Source: MPNP01 sp965116235
GTDB taxonomy: Bacteria; Pseudomonadota; Alphaproteobacteria; Rhodobacterales; Rhodobacteraceae
Direction of reading: 5' to 3'
Assembly (NCBI GenBank): GCA_965116235.1
Contig: OZ220496.1
Location: 868,001 to 932,000, forward strand
Length of the DNA stretch: 64,000 bases
Shown here: in pieces, positions 55,016 through 63,853 of the stretch
Position numbering within the stretch: position 1 is the first letter of the stretch
Layout of the letters: each line of letters starts with the position of its first letter
Program-made: the position numbers and the translations under genes
The notes under the pieces: generated by a model
The model's database searches: none
What the model was told of the DNA's origin: nothing
The model's input: the letters and a program-made list of their open reading frames with translations, nothing else

Positions 55016-56152
55016 GTGCCAAGTGAACCGTCAGCATCGTTTCCTGAGTGGCTCGACAACTATCGTGAACTCGAATTTCCAGCCGGAATCGAACCCGAAG
55101 TCCGTCGAATCCTTGACAGTGTAGACTTCAACCAGGAAGTGTGGCAAAAAGCCAGTTTCCAACCGGAACACACCCTCTCTTTAGAGCAGTACTTGACGAT
55201 TCTGGCTGGAGACAGCCAGGAATGCGCTGGCCGGCAAAAACTTCGGTTGGAAGACAAAAACCTTGATCTGATCAAGCAATCAGGATTAATGATAGATCCG
55301 TGTGTGCTCGTGGCAATTTGGGGTGTTGAGACACGATATGGAGTTGTACGCGGCGACTACGGAGTCATCGAAGCACTGGCAACCCTTGCCTGTGGCGATG
55401 AAACACGGAGAGCCTTCTTTCAGAACAACCTGACAGCGGCAATAGAAATATTGCAGTCAGGAGTTGTCGAGTCGGACCGGTTTCTGGGATCTTGGGCCGG
55501 TGCAACGGGACATACGCAGTTCATGCCGCTGACTTACCAAAAATGGAGCATCGACATAACTCGGCGGGGAGGTGCTGACATTTGGTCGGATGACCCGCTT
55601 GATGCTCTGGCGTCTTCCGCGAACTACCTTAAGCACCTGGGTTGGCGGCAAGGAAAGAAGATTCTTGCTGAAGTCATGCTTTCCGACAACTTCAATTACA
55701 TGGCTGCCAATTCGCGAATCAGGGAACCCGCTTCTTCGTGGCTTGCCAAGGGCGTTGAGTTTTTAGGTTCAAGGACCGATGAAACGGAAGCGTGTTCGAT
55801 CATGATACCGGTCGGCAAGGATGGTCCGGCATTCGCGATTTTTGACAATTTTGAAGTCGTTTTGGGATATAACAGATCCAGAATGTATGCCATTGCGGTC
55901 GGCCAGCTGTACAACCAGTTGTCCGGTGGCACAAAGATTGAATCAGGATGGCCCCCAAGTGATCAACTCCTGACAAGGCAAGAGGTGAAAACGCTTCAGT
56001 CGCGGCTTGTGCAGCTGGGGTACGATACTGGGGGAACCGACGGACTCGCCGGACCCAAGACAGTCCAGAGCATCCAACGCTATCAGAGTTCTTATGGAAT
56101 GGTTCCAGATGGTTTTCCAACCAGAGAACTGCTCGATTTTCTCGAATCCTGA
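55016..56152 (+). CDS. MltB-type lytic murein transglycosylase with peptidoglycan-binding domain, no signal peptide
   Basis: 378 residues: SLT_2 catalytic domain with E105 in IWGVETRYG, the ATGHTQFMP motif and WSDDPLDALASSANYL, then a PG_binding_1 domain at about 315-376 (LQSRLVQLGYDTGGTDGLAGPKT). Homologues carry a signal peptide or lipobox; here the GTG start leads directly into the mature-like sequence, and the frame closes with a stop at 54983, leaving no room for one except a CTG at 54995. So the product may be cytoplasmic, mis-annotated by a frameshift, or exported another way. Confidence 0.87.
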   Translation: MPSEPSASFPEWLDNYRELEFPAGIEPEVRRILDSVDFNQEVWQKASFQPEHTLSLEQYLTILAGDSQECAGRQKLRLEDKNLDLIKQSGLMIDPCVLVAIWGVETRYGVVRGDYGVIEALATLACGDETRRAFFQNNLTAAIEILQSGVVESDRFLGSWAGATGHTQFMPLTYQKWSIDITRRGGADIWSDDPLDALASSANYLKHLGWRQGKKILAEVMLSDNFNYMAANSRIREPASSWLAKGVEFLGSRTDETEACSIMIPVGKDGPAFAIFDNFEVVLGYNRSRMYAIAVGQLYNQLSGGTKIESGWPPSDQLLTRQEVKTLQSRLVQLGYDTGGTDGLAGPKTVQSIQRYQSSYGMVPDGFPTRELLDFLES

Positions 56153-56169
56153 AAATCAGGGGGCGACTG

Positions 56170-56907
56170 TCAGGCGCGTTCGTCCGTCTTCATTCTGCGT
56201 TCCAGCCAACGTACGCCGGCAGAAACAATCAGGATCAGGACCAAATATTCCAGAACCAAAACGGTATAGATCTCCAGGGGCCTGTACTCGGTCACAACCA
56301 GTTCGTTTGCCTTTCGCGTGAGTTCCTGCATTCCGATTACGGACACGAGGGACGACATTTTCAGCATGTAAACCAGTTGGTTGCCCAAAGCGGGAAGTAT
56401 TCTTCGAATGGCCTGGGGGAGAATGACGTACCGCATGGTGTCGTAATACCCCAGCGATATTGTGTGAGCGGCTTCATACTGCCCCTTGTTTATCGACTGT
56501 ATTCCGGCACGGAATATCTCGGCCTCAAACGCGCTGTCGGACAAGGCCAGGGCGATCACCCCGGCCCAGAATACGGTTATGACCAGTCCGGTAATCTGCG
56601 GGAGGCCATAATACACCCACAGGATGAGTACAAGTATGGGGATGGCCCGAACGCACTCGACATAGGTCCGACTGGCCAGTCGCATCCACTTTATGTTTGA
56701 CAGGCCCGGCAGGGCAACGAGAAGTCCAACAAGCACCGAGATGACTATCCCGGTGAAAGTCAGCAGCACCGTATAGTACAGGCCGCTCAGAAGAAACTTC
56801 AAATTCACTATCCCTGAAGCATTGAAGGGGTTCACGACGTACCACCCCCAGTTTGCTGAACACCCAGAGAGAAGAAGGGCTGCTAGTGAAAGTCCAATGA
56901 AGCGCAT
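56170..56907 (-). CDS. Polar amino acid ABC transporter permease
   Basis: 245 residues, HisM/GlnP-type permease with about five TM helices and the EAA loop around EAAHTISLGYYDTMRYVILPQAIRRILPALGNQ. The first 15 residues (LAALLLSGCSA) look lipobox-like, which is unusual for a permease and may just be the start of TM1. It follows the ATPase gene by 7 bp; both are divergent from the binding-protein gene at 57898. Confidence 0.88.
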   Translation of the reverse strand: MRFIGLSLAALLLSGCSANWGWYVVNPFNASGIVNLKFLLSGLYYTVLLTFTGIVISVLVGLLVALPGLSNIKWMRLASRTYVECVRAIPILVLILWVYYGLPQITGLVITVFWAGVIALALSDSAFEAEIFRAGIQSINKGQYEAAHTISLGYYDTMRYVILPQAIRRILPALGNQLVYMLKMSSLVSVIGMQELTRKANELVVTEYRPLEIYTVLVLEYLVLILIVSAGVRWLERRMKTDERA

Positions 56908-56914
56908 GATGAAG

Positions 56915-57715
56915 TCAGTGATGCAATATCTTGTTCAGGAATTCGCGACACCTTTCGCTCTCGGGTGCAGTAAAAAACTGCTCAGGATTGCCGACCTCGA
57001 CGATCTGGCCATGATCCATGAAGACGATTCGATCGGCTACCTTTCTGGCAAAGCCCATCTCATGGGTAACGCATACCATCGTCATGCCGGATTCTGCCAA
57101 CTCGACCATAACCTCCAACACCTCGTTGATCATCTCGGCATCAAGTGCTGAGGTGGGTTCATCAAAAAGCATGATTTTCGGTTTCATGCAAAGAGATCGG
57201 GCAATGGCTACCCTTTGCTGCTGCCCGCCCGACAACTCCCGCGGCAGCTTTGTTGCCTGTTCGGGTATCCGGACCCGGCCCAGAAAATGCATGGCAAGTT
57301 CCTCGGCTTCCGACTTGTTCATGCCCAACGCTTTCATTGGTCCCAATGTCAGGTTTTGCTTCACGGTCAAGTGTGGAAACAGGTTGAACCCCTGAAACAC
57401 CATGCCAATCTTGCCCCGAATCCGTGCGGAGTCGCCGGGATTGCCCCGCATCGTGTAACCGTCAACCGTGATGGTCCCCGATTCCTGCGTCTCGAGTCCG
57501 TTGATACAGCGAATCATCGTGGATTTCCCCGAACCGGACGGACCGCAAACGACTATTTTTTCCTGCAGAAGAATCGAAAAATTGATGTCCTTCAAGGCTT
57601 GGAATGCGCCAAAATACTTTGAGACGTTGCGAAACTCGATGACAGGGTCAGTTTGGCCAGAGGAACTGTTCATCAGGCAACCAAGATCAAGGCGAACAAG
57701 GCCGCAACAATGCAT
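56915..57715 (-). CDS. Polar amino acid ABC transporter ATP-binding protein
   Basis: 266 residues with Walker A GPSGSGKST, LSGGQQQRVAIARSL, Walker B IMLFDEPTSALD and the H-loop VCVTHEMGFA, typical of GlnQ/AapP proteins. ATG 57715 has GGGAG 5 bp upstream; ATG 57673 would start closer to the family N-terminus (14 residues shorter) but lacks a ribosome site. It pairs with the permease downstream. Confidence 0.9.
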   Translation of the reverse strand: MHCCGLVRLDLGCLMNSSSGQTDPVIEFRNVSKYFGAFQALKDINFSILLQEKIVVCGPSGSGKSTMIRCINGLETQESGTITVDGYTMRGNPGDSARIRGKIGMVFQGFNLFPHLTVKQNLTLGPMKALGMNKSEAEELAMHFLGRVRIPEQATKLPRELSGGQQQRVAIARSLCMKPKIMLFDEPTSALDAEMINEVLEVMVELAESGMTMVCVTHEMGFARKVADRIVFMDHGQIVEVGNPEQFFTAPESERCREFLNKILHH

Positions 57716-57897
57716 TGACGCTCCCAGGACTTGTAGCGTGTCTGCAGCTGATGCATGTCATTGATTGAGTGTGCGGCACTTAACGTGAACTGCGGATTCA
57801 TTCGTTCTGGAAAGTTTCGTATATGACGACAGGCATAGCCATTCTACAATGATTCAGTTATTGTAAGTTAATTCATTTAACTGTGAAAGGAAAATCT

Positions 57898-58671
57898 GTG
57901 TTTATTAAACGACTACTCATCGTCTTGACAACATTGGTGGCTTCAACGGCTGGAATCAATGCTCAGTCGGCGCTTGATACGATTTTGAACGAAGGGGTTC
58001 TGAAAGTGGGAACAACAGGTGACTGGAATCCCATGACCATGAAGGATCCAGCTACCAATTCCTACAGAGGCTATGACATTGATGTCATGACCGAACTTGC
58101 CAATGATCTCGGTGTTGAGCTGGAACTGGTTCCTACCGACTGGAAGACCTTGGTGAACGGTGTTACGGCTGGAACCTACTACATGACTGGTTCGGCCTCG
58201 ATTTCGCCACAGCGTGCCAAGGCTGCCGGCTATTCCATAAGTTATTTTGCCCTGGCGACTGTTCCGCTCATTCACAAAAGATATGAAGGTCAGTACAATG
58301 ACTGGGAGGATTTGAACCACCCGGACGTCACAGTTGCTGCAACTCTTGGAACCACTCAGGAACAGCAGGTCAAGCAGTTCTTTCCCAATGCCAACATCAA
58401 GATCATTGAAGCTCCGGCGCGTGATTTTCAGGAGGTGTTGGCTGGTCGGGCCCAAGCCCATATTACGTCCAATGTCGAAGCCAACAAGCTGATTGATCAG
58501 TATGATCAACTGATGATCGTACCGGTCAAGGAGCCAAGGGCAAAAACCCCCATTGCCATGCTTCTTCCGCAGGATGACCAGGTTTGGATCAACTATGTCA
58601 ACACTTGGATTACCCTGAAGAGGGAACGAGGTTTCTTCGCTGAACTGGAGAGAAAGTGGCGCCTCGACTAG
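57898..58671 (+). CDS. Periplasmic amino acid-binding protein (solute-binding family 3)
   Basis: 257 residues from GTG 57898, which has AAAGGAAAA 5-7 bp upstream (another GTG at 57883 is less likely). Signal peptide: FIKRLLIVLTTLVASTAG, cleavage near INAQ. The body has GVLKVGTTGDWNPMT and SYRGYDIDVMTELANDLGVELELVPTDWKTL, typical of SBP family 3 and close in style to cyclohexadienyl dehydratase/PheC-like members. It is divergent from the permease-ATPase pair and presumably serves them. Confidence 0.87.
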   Translation: MFIKRLLIVLTTLVASTAGINAQSALDTILNEGVLKVGTTGDWNPMTMKDPATNSYRGYDIDVMTELANDLGVELELVPTDWKTLVNGVTAGTYYMTGSASISPQRAKAAGYSISYFALATVPLIHKRYEGQYNDWEDLNHPDVTVAATLGTTQEQQVKQFFPNANIKIIEAPARDFQEVLAGRAQAHITSNVEANKLIDQYDQLMIVPVKEPRAKTPIAMLLPQDDQVWINYVNTWITLKRERGFFAELERKWRLD

Positions 58672-58760
58672 CCGTTGAACCATTGTGACCAGTGGAGTGA
58701 AGCCGAACTGGCAGAGGCAATCGCGCCCTCGCGTGGTGCCGTGAGGATCTTGAAACAAGC

Positions 58761-59519
58761 ATGCAGTTGGACGAGTCGACCTGGATTGAAGTCGAACGAT
58801 ACCTTGAGCGTAGCAAGAGCATTCTGGTTCCCTTTGGATCAACTGAGCAACACGGCCCAATTGGCCTAATCGGAACGGACGCGATTGTCGTCAGTGAAAT
58901 TGCCAAAAGGGCTGGCGGGGACCGGGATATTCTGGTAGCCCCGACTCAGGCTTTTACGCCAGCGCCATTCAACGAAAGTTTTCCAGGAACCATTTCGATT
59001 TCCGAGGACCTGCTTTCCCGAGTGGTCGGAGATATCATCCGTTGCCTTGCCGGCCAAGGTTTCAGGGGCTTTTATCTGCTCAACGGGCACGGTGCAAACA
59101 TCAGACCCTTGCAAGCCGCAATTCAGAACTTCAGCGATTGTCATTTTCTGATCAGAAACTGGTGGGATTTTGAGAGCGTCAACGATCTCAGGCAATCGCT
59201 GTATGGCAATTGGGAAGGGATGCATGCCACTCCATCCGAGGTGGCCATAACCCAGTCATTTGCACGCATTCCACCGATGGTCGATATGGCCCTGAAACCT
59301 CCGCAACGCCTTACCTCCGAATATGTCAAAAACCATTCCGGTGACAGACATGGGCCTCCAGAACGTCACAGAAAAGATTTTCCTGATGGACGAGTTGGAT
59401 CACATTCAGCACTTGCCAATCCGGAAGATGGCACGCGGTTTCTTGAACTGGTCGTCCGAGAGGTTGCCGAAGAATTTTGGCGCTTCAGCAATCAAGGATT
59501 GTCAAAAGGGAGGTTGTGA
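58761..59519 (+). CDS. Creatininase family amidohydrolase
   Basis: 252 residues with metal-binding GSTEQHGP (E29, H31) and D40 in GTDAI, and the YLLNGHGAN motif. The family includes creatininase, mycofactocin MftE and riboflavin-pathway FAPy deformylase, so the substrate is unclear. Association with an amino acid-type transporter suggests use of an imported N-containing compound. Confidence 0.85.
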   Translation: MQLDESTWIEVERYLERSKSILVPFGSTEQHGPIGLIGTDAIVVSEIAKRAGGDRDILVAPTQAFTPAPFNESFPGTISISEDLLSRVVGDIIRCLAGQGFRGFYLLNGHGANIRPLQAAIQNFSDCHFLIRNWWDFESVNDLRQSLYGNWEGMHATPSEVAITQSFARIPPMVDMALKPPQRLTSEYVKNHSGDRHGPPERHRKDFPDGRVGSHSALANPEDGTRFLELVVREVAEEFWRFSNQGLSKGRL

Positions 59520-59779
59520 AGCCGATAGCGTCCTGGTTGCGTCAAGTTTTGATTGAACGAGAAGTGAGCGGCGATTGGACGGTACGGCAAGTTCTCCGAC
59601 ACGGAGCCCGGCAAACCATAGCAGTTGTTGCAATGTCACGGTCTGGATGCTGTTGACGTCATGTCAAGATGGACAAGGTCTCACGAAGGCAAGCACTTTC
59701 GCAATTCTTTGTCAAGAAAGTCACCTGGCAGATAACACGAGGCACGGAACTTGGAAAATAAAGATTCATCATATTTTGT

Positions 59780-59808
59780 TTGACAATAAAAACATCTGAT
59801 GTTTATAT
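59780..59808 (+). promoter_or_regulatory. Promoter with embedded palindromic operator for the FadR-type regulator
   Basis: TTGACA at 59780-59785, 17-bp spacer, TTATAT at 59803-59808. The spacer holds the perfect 15-bp palindrome AAACATCTGATGTTT (59790-59804). A regulator bound there would block polymerase. The expected transcription start, near 59815, is almost at the ATG 59816, so the mRNA may be leaderless. Confidence 0.5.
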
Positions 59809-59815
59809 ATTTCGT

Positions 59816-60550
59816 ATGAGTGAATTTTTATATTACGAACTCAAGGGAGAAAGTAGCATTGCCCCAAGCATGGCAAAGCATGTGTGCCGTGAAATGGGAA
59901 TCAGGATTGTTGCCGGATATTGGAAAGAGAATTCCCTGATTGAAAGCGAATCCGAGTTGGCCGAGAGATTCATGGTCAGCCGTTCGGTTCTCCGCGAAGC
60001 CGTGAAGCTTCTCGTGGGCAAGGGTTTGCTGGCTGTAGTGCGCGGCAACGGCACTCGAGTCCGACAGAGAAGCAGCTGGGCCCTGCTGGATGATGACGTA
60101 CTTGCCTGGCATTTGTCTGTTGAGCCGAAACCTGAATTCTTGTGGAAGCTGATGGACATCAGATGCATGATGGAACCGAAGGCCGCTTCATGGGCAGCCA
60201 GATTTGGGACCGATGAGCAGCATCAGGCCATTGCGGAAGCCCAGTCATTGATGGAAGAGCACACGATATCAGTTGAGAACTTCGTGGTTGCGGACGCAAA
60301 GTTTCACCGTGCAATCCTGCAGGCGGCCAACAACGAGATCCTGCGCTCAATGGAGGGGGTGATCTTCTCTGCACTCCTCACCTCGATCAAGCTGACCAAC
60401 ACCGAAACAAGACAAAACAAGTCGTCAATACCCCTTCACCGAGAGGTGCTGGAGGCCATCCTAGTCAGGGATACTGAAACGGCTGAACGCAAAATGCTTC
60501 TGCATTTGGAGGACACAAGCAACCGACTGACCGCGGCATTGTCGAAATAG
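59816..60550 (+). CDS. FadR-subfamily GntR transcriptional regulator
   Basis: 244 residues: N-terminal winged helix (IVAGYWKENSLIESESELAERFMVSRSVLREAVKLLVGKGLL, with GNGTRVR wing), then an FCD effector domain with metal-binding-type D and H residues (ADAKFHRAIL and PLHREVLEAI). It precedes a sugar ABC transporter and probably controls it and itself. The longer frame from TTG 59780 would put the start inside the -35 box. No Shine-Dalgarno precedes 59816. Confidence 0.87.
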   Translation: MSEFLYYELKGESSIAPSMAKHVCREMGIRIVAGYWKENSLIESESELAERFMVSRSVLREAVKLLVGKGLLAVVRGNGTRVRQRSSWALLDDDVLAWHLSVEPKPEFLWKLMDIRCMMEPKAASWAARFGTDEQHQAIAEAQSLMEEHTISVENFVVADAKFHRAILQAANNEILRSMEGVIFSALLTSIKLTNTETRQNKSSIPLHREVLEAILVRDTETAERKMLLHLEDTSNRLTAALSK

Positions 60551-60742
60551 GTCAAAGCGGGGTCAGGTTGGCATTGCATGTTTGAGAATTGAAAACTGGA
60601 CGGGACAGGAAGATACTTATTCGGATGGTGGCCGAATTCGTCGAAATGGCATGATGCTGATTTGTGAACATTTCGTGACATGGGAAATTTACCACCGCTA
60701 TTGGTGCATCCTTGCACCGAAAAAAAGTTAAGGAGGCTTATG

Positions 60743-61804
60743 ATGTACTTGAAATTCAGAAAGGGAATTGCTGCCGTTGGCACTGCTGTCGCCGCGATGA
60801 TGGTTGTATCCAGCGCTTCCGCCCAAGACATGGTTGCGCTGTTCCTGCCGGAAAATGTGAATCCGCGCTGGGAACAGCAGGATGCAACTGCGTTTGTAGC
60901 CACGATGGCCGAGCTTGCTCCGGATGTCAGGGTTGAAGTCTTTAACGCGAACAATGATACATCCGTCCAGCAACGCCAAGCGGAGCAGGCCCTGACACAA
61001 GGAGCCAAGGTTCTGGTAGTCATTCCTATCGACGGCGAGAGTTCGGCAATCATTGCTGATACCGCTGCCGAGGAAGGTGTGCCGACGATTGCCTATGACC
61101 GCATGATCAATTCCATGAACACAACTTTTTGGGTTCAGGCTGACCTTGAAGGCATGGGATATGATCAGGCGATGCATGTGATCGAGAATACCAAGGATGG
61201 TGATACGCTGGTAATGCTCAAGGGATCACCGACAGATCCAAATGCAGCTGTTATTCATAACGGACAACTCAGAGCACTCACTCCATTGTATGAGAGTGGA
61301 GCGCGTGTTATGGGTTATGAAAACTGGACACCGGGGTGGGATCCTGCGATTGCGCGCCGATCCATGGATCAGGCTCTGACCCAGCTCAATAACAATGTTC
61401 AAGGTGTTGTTTCGTCGAACGATGGGAATGCCGGGGCCGCGATCGCAGCGATGGAAGAGCACGGTTTGGCAGGCAAGGTTCCGGTTTCCGGTCTGGATTG
61501 CACAGTTCAGGCACAACAACTCATGCTGCTTGGCAAGCAGACTCAGTGTGGATGGCGTCCGCTGGCCGACATGGCGTCCGCTGCGGCTCAGGTAACTGTC
61601 CGGTTGATCGATGGAGAGGATTTTTCTGATCTTGCGACCCAGATGGTCACCAACGGTGTCGGGGCCGAAGTCGCCTACATTCCCGTCGGATCTTATTCGG
61701 CTGTCGGGGCCGAAGGTGTCGCCTATGTCATTGAGCACGATCCATCAATTACCAAGGATATGGTGTGTCAGGGCGAAGCGGCGGCGACCGACTTCTGCCA
61801 GTAG
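60743..61804 (+). CDS. Periplasmic sugar-binding protein (xylose/ribose type)
   Basis: 353 residues from ATG 60743, preceded by AGGAGG (60731-60736). Signal peptide ends near ASAQD. The periplasmic-binding-protein-like I fold shows VLVVIPIDGESS, AYDRMI, VVSSNDGNAGAAIAAM and GLDCTVQAQQ, closest in style to XylF-type proteins. Cys residues near the C-terminus (MVCQGEAAATDFCQ) may form a disulfide. First gene of a three-gene transporter. Confidence 0.88.
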   Translation: MYLKFRKGIAAVGTAVAAMMVVSSASAQDMVALFLPENVNPRWEQQDATAFVATMAELAPDVRVEVFNANNDTSVQQRQAEQALTQGAKVLVVIPIDGESSAIIADTAAEEGVPTIAYDRMINSMNTTFWVQADLEGMGYDQAMHVIENTKDGDTLVMLKGSPTDPNAAVIHNGQLRALTPLYESGARVMGYENWTPGWDPAIARRSMDQALTQLNNNVQGVVSSNDGNAGAAIAAMEEHGLAGKVPVSGLDCTVQAQQLMLLGKQTQCGWRPLADMASAAAQVTVRLIDGEDFSDLATQMVTNGVGAEVAYIPVGSYSAVGAEGVAYVIEHDPSITKDMVCQGEAAATDFCQ

Positions 61805-61834
61805 GCACAGGTTCCCGACGTTGAAAAATCATGC

Positions 61835-61855
61835 GGTGGGGCAGACTGCCCCACC
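61835..61855 (+). promoter_or_regulatory. Stem-loop between binding-protein and ATPase genes
   Basis: Perfect 9-bp stem (GGTGGGGCA / TGCCCCACC) with a 3-nt loop, 31 bp after the binding-protein stop and 8 bp before the ATPase ATG. No T-run follows, so it is better explained as an mRNA-stabilising or attenuating element that keeps binding-protein levels above those of the membrane parts. Confidence 0.55.
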
Positions 61856-61862
61856 TCCTCAT

Positions 61863-62627
61863 ATGCGAGTAAGCGGAATCCACAAGCGCTTCGGTGGAGT
61901 GCATGCCTTGCGAGGCGTGGACTTTCAAGTGGACCGTGGCGAAGTCATGGCTCTGGTTGGAGACAATGGTGCAGGAAAGTCGACGCTGATGAAAGTGCTT
62001 GCCGGGGCTTTCTCAGCCGATGAGGGCAGTTTTTTGCTTGACGGGCAGCCGGTTACAATCGGTTCTCCTCACGATGCCACAGGCTTGGGCATACAGATAG
62101 TATACCAGGACCTGGCGCTGTGTGAAAATCTGGATGTTTCGGCCAACCTGTCGCTTGGAGCTGAAATAGTCAAGCCCGGGTGGACATTTTTGCCTTATGC
62201 TCTTCGCCCCTTGGACGATTTGGAAATGGAGGTACGAGCCAAGAAGGCAATTGACAGTCTTGAAGTTCGCACTTTGGCTTCGATACGAGCCAAGGTGGGA
62301 GCTCTTTCTGGTGGCCAACGCCAAGCAATCGCCATAGCACGCGCCGTTGGTGCGGAGAGTTCCATTGTTCTGTTGGATGAACCGACGGCCGCACTCGGTG
62401 TTGCCCAAACGAAGCAGGTTCTTGACGTTGTCAAGCGTCTTCGAGACACGGACCATGCGGTTGTATACGTGTCGCATAATCTGCGTGACGTCTTTGAAAT
62501 TGCTGACCAGATCTGTGTGCTTCGTCAAGGTGGCAATGTTGCAACCTGGGTGGCGTCAGAAACCAATCCCGATCAAATCGTGGCCGCTATGACCAGAGGA
62601 GTGAAAGAGGTTGGCAATTCGGTCTGA
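61863..62627 (+). CDS. Sugar ABC transporter ATP-binding protein (single ATPase domain)
   Basis: 254 residues: Walker A GDNGAGKST, ALSGGQRQAIAIARAV, Walker B IVLLDEPTAALG and H-loop VYVSHNLRDV. Enzymes of this sugar family usually have two fused ATPase domains (about 500 residues); this is the single-domain form found with FrcA/XylG-like systems of alphaproteobacteria. The start at 61863 has no visible ribosome site; an in-frame GTG at 61836 lies in the stem-loop. Confidence 0.87.
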   Translation: MRVSGIHKRFGGVHALRGVDFQVDRGEVMALVGDNGAGKSTLMKVLAGAFSADEGSFLLDGQPVTIGSPHDATGLGIQIVYQDLALCENLDVSANLSLGAEIVKPGWTFLPYALRPLDDLEMEVRAKKAIDSLEVRTLASIRAKVGALSGGQRQAIAIARAVGAESSIVLLDEPTAALGVAQTKQVLDVVKRLRDTDHAVVYVSHNLRDVFEIADQICVLRQGGNVATWVASETNPDQIVAAMTRGVKEVGNSV

Positions 62628-63843
62628 ACCCCGACGACGAGTGATTGTCGAGCGTCTGCAGGAAATGCGTCAAACGCGTTTCGGCGCCTTTGCGCCTGTC
62701 CTGCTGGCACTTGCAGCCATATGGATATACTTTGGGCTTTGCGTACCGCTATGGGAGTTTTGGGCAAATCCGAATGCCGAGACCATACGGTTCATTTTTC
62801 TCAGTCCGCGTAATATCTACAACCTGTTCATGCAATCTGCCGTCATTGCCACACTGGCCGTTGGCATCACCGTCGTCTTGCTTCTCGGTGACATAGATCT
62901 GTCAGCCGCTGCGACTGCAGGGGTGTGTGCGGCCTTGCTTGGTGTCCTTGTGTTGCTTGGCGTCCCGGGCTGGATTGCATGCCTCATGGTGATGATCGTG
63001 GGAGTTGTCATGGGCGCTGCACAAGGGTTGCTTGTGGCATACGTGGGCATTCCTTCATTTGTTGTCACGCTGGCTGGTCTCCTAGGTTATCAGGGGCTTA
63101 TGCAGAAGATTCTTCCAACTGGAAATCTGAACGTAGGGGACATCTTTGTACGCTCGATTGCCAGAACTCTCGTCCCGGACCTGTGGGGGCTAGTCCTCGC
63201 CTTAGTCGCGGTGGCGCTCATTGCCGGCTTGGCCTTGCAAAAACAGGCAAGACGCCGGGCCAAGGGACTGGAGCGTGATTCAAAAATTGTTCTCTGGGGA
63301 CAGATATCAATTTTTTCGGTACTGATCCTCACAGCTGTACTGACGATGAATACCTACCGCTCGCTTCCGCTGATGATTTTGCTGCTGGTCATGCTGACGG
63401 CCCTGATGAATTGGATTACAACCAGCACCCCATTCGGTCGGTCCATTTTCGCGGTCGGAGGGAATGCCGAAAGTGCTCGACGGGTTGGCATGAACGTCAA
63501 GCGCATACGAGTCGTGGCCTTTGGCATTGTAGGCTTGATGGCAGCAATTGGCGGGATATTCGGCGCGTCGCGATACGGATCTGTTTCGTATACTGCGTTT
63601 GCAGGAGGTACACTTCTGCTCGAAAGCATCGGCGCAGCCGTAATCGGGGGAACGTCACTCTTCGGAGGACGGGGATCAGTCTGGAACGCAATTCTGGGAG
63701 CACTTGTCATTGGCTCACTTGGCAATGGATTGGATCTTTCGGGCGCAAGTGCGGCCGACAAACTGATGTTTTCCGGCGCAATCCTGTTGCTGGCGGTAGC
63801 AATCGATGCGATTTCACGCCCGTCAAGTGAACAAACCGGTTAG
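62611..63843 (+). CDS. Sugar ABC transporter permease (XylH type)
   Basis: 410 residues with about ten hydrophobic segments. GDIDLSAAATAGVCAAL is the conserved 'DLSVG'-like region, and FAVGGNAESARRVGMNVKRI and GAAVIGGTSLFGGRGS are the ATPase-coupling and C-terminal family signatures. The length fits the xylose-type permeases, longer than RbsC. TTG 62611 overlaps the ATPase gene; GTG 62641 is an alternative start. Confidence 0.88.
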   Translation: MAIRSEPRRRVIVERLQEMRQTRFGAFAPVLLALAAIWIYFGLCVPLWEFWANPNAETIRFIFLSPRNIYNLFMQSAVIATLAVGITVVLLLGDIDLSAAATAGVCAALLGVLVLLGVPGWIACLMVMIVGVVMGAAQGLLVAYVGIPSFVVTLAGLLGYQGLMQKILPTGNLNVGDIFVRSIARTLVPDLWGLVLALVAVALIAGLALQKQARRRAKGLERDSKIVLWGQISIFSVLILTAVLTMNTYRSLPLMILLLVMLTALMNWITTSTPFGRSIFAVGGNAESARRVGMNVKRIRVVAFGIVGLMAAIGGIFGASRYGSVSYTAFAGGTLLLESIGAAVIGGTSLFGGRGSVWNAILGALVIGSLGNGLDLSGASAADKLMFSGAILLLAVAIDAISRPSSEQTG

Positions 63844-63853
63844 GAATAAGAGA

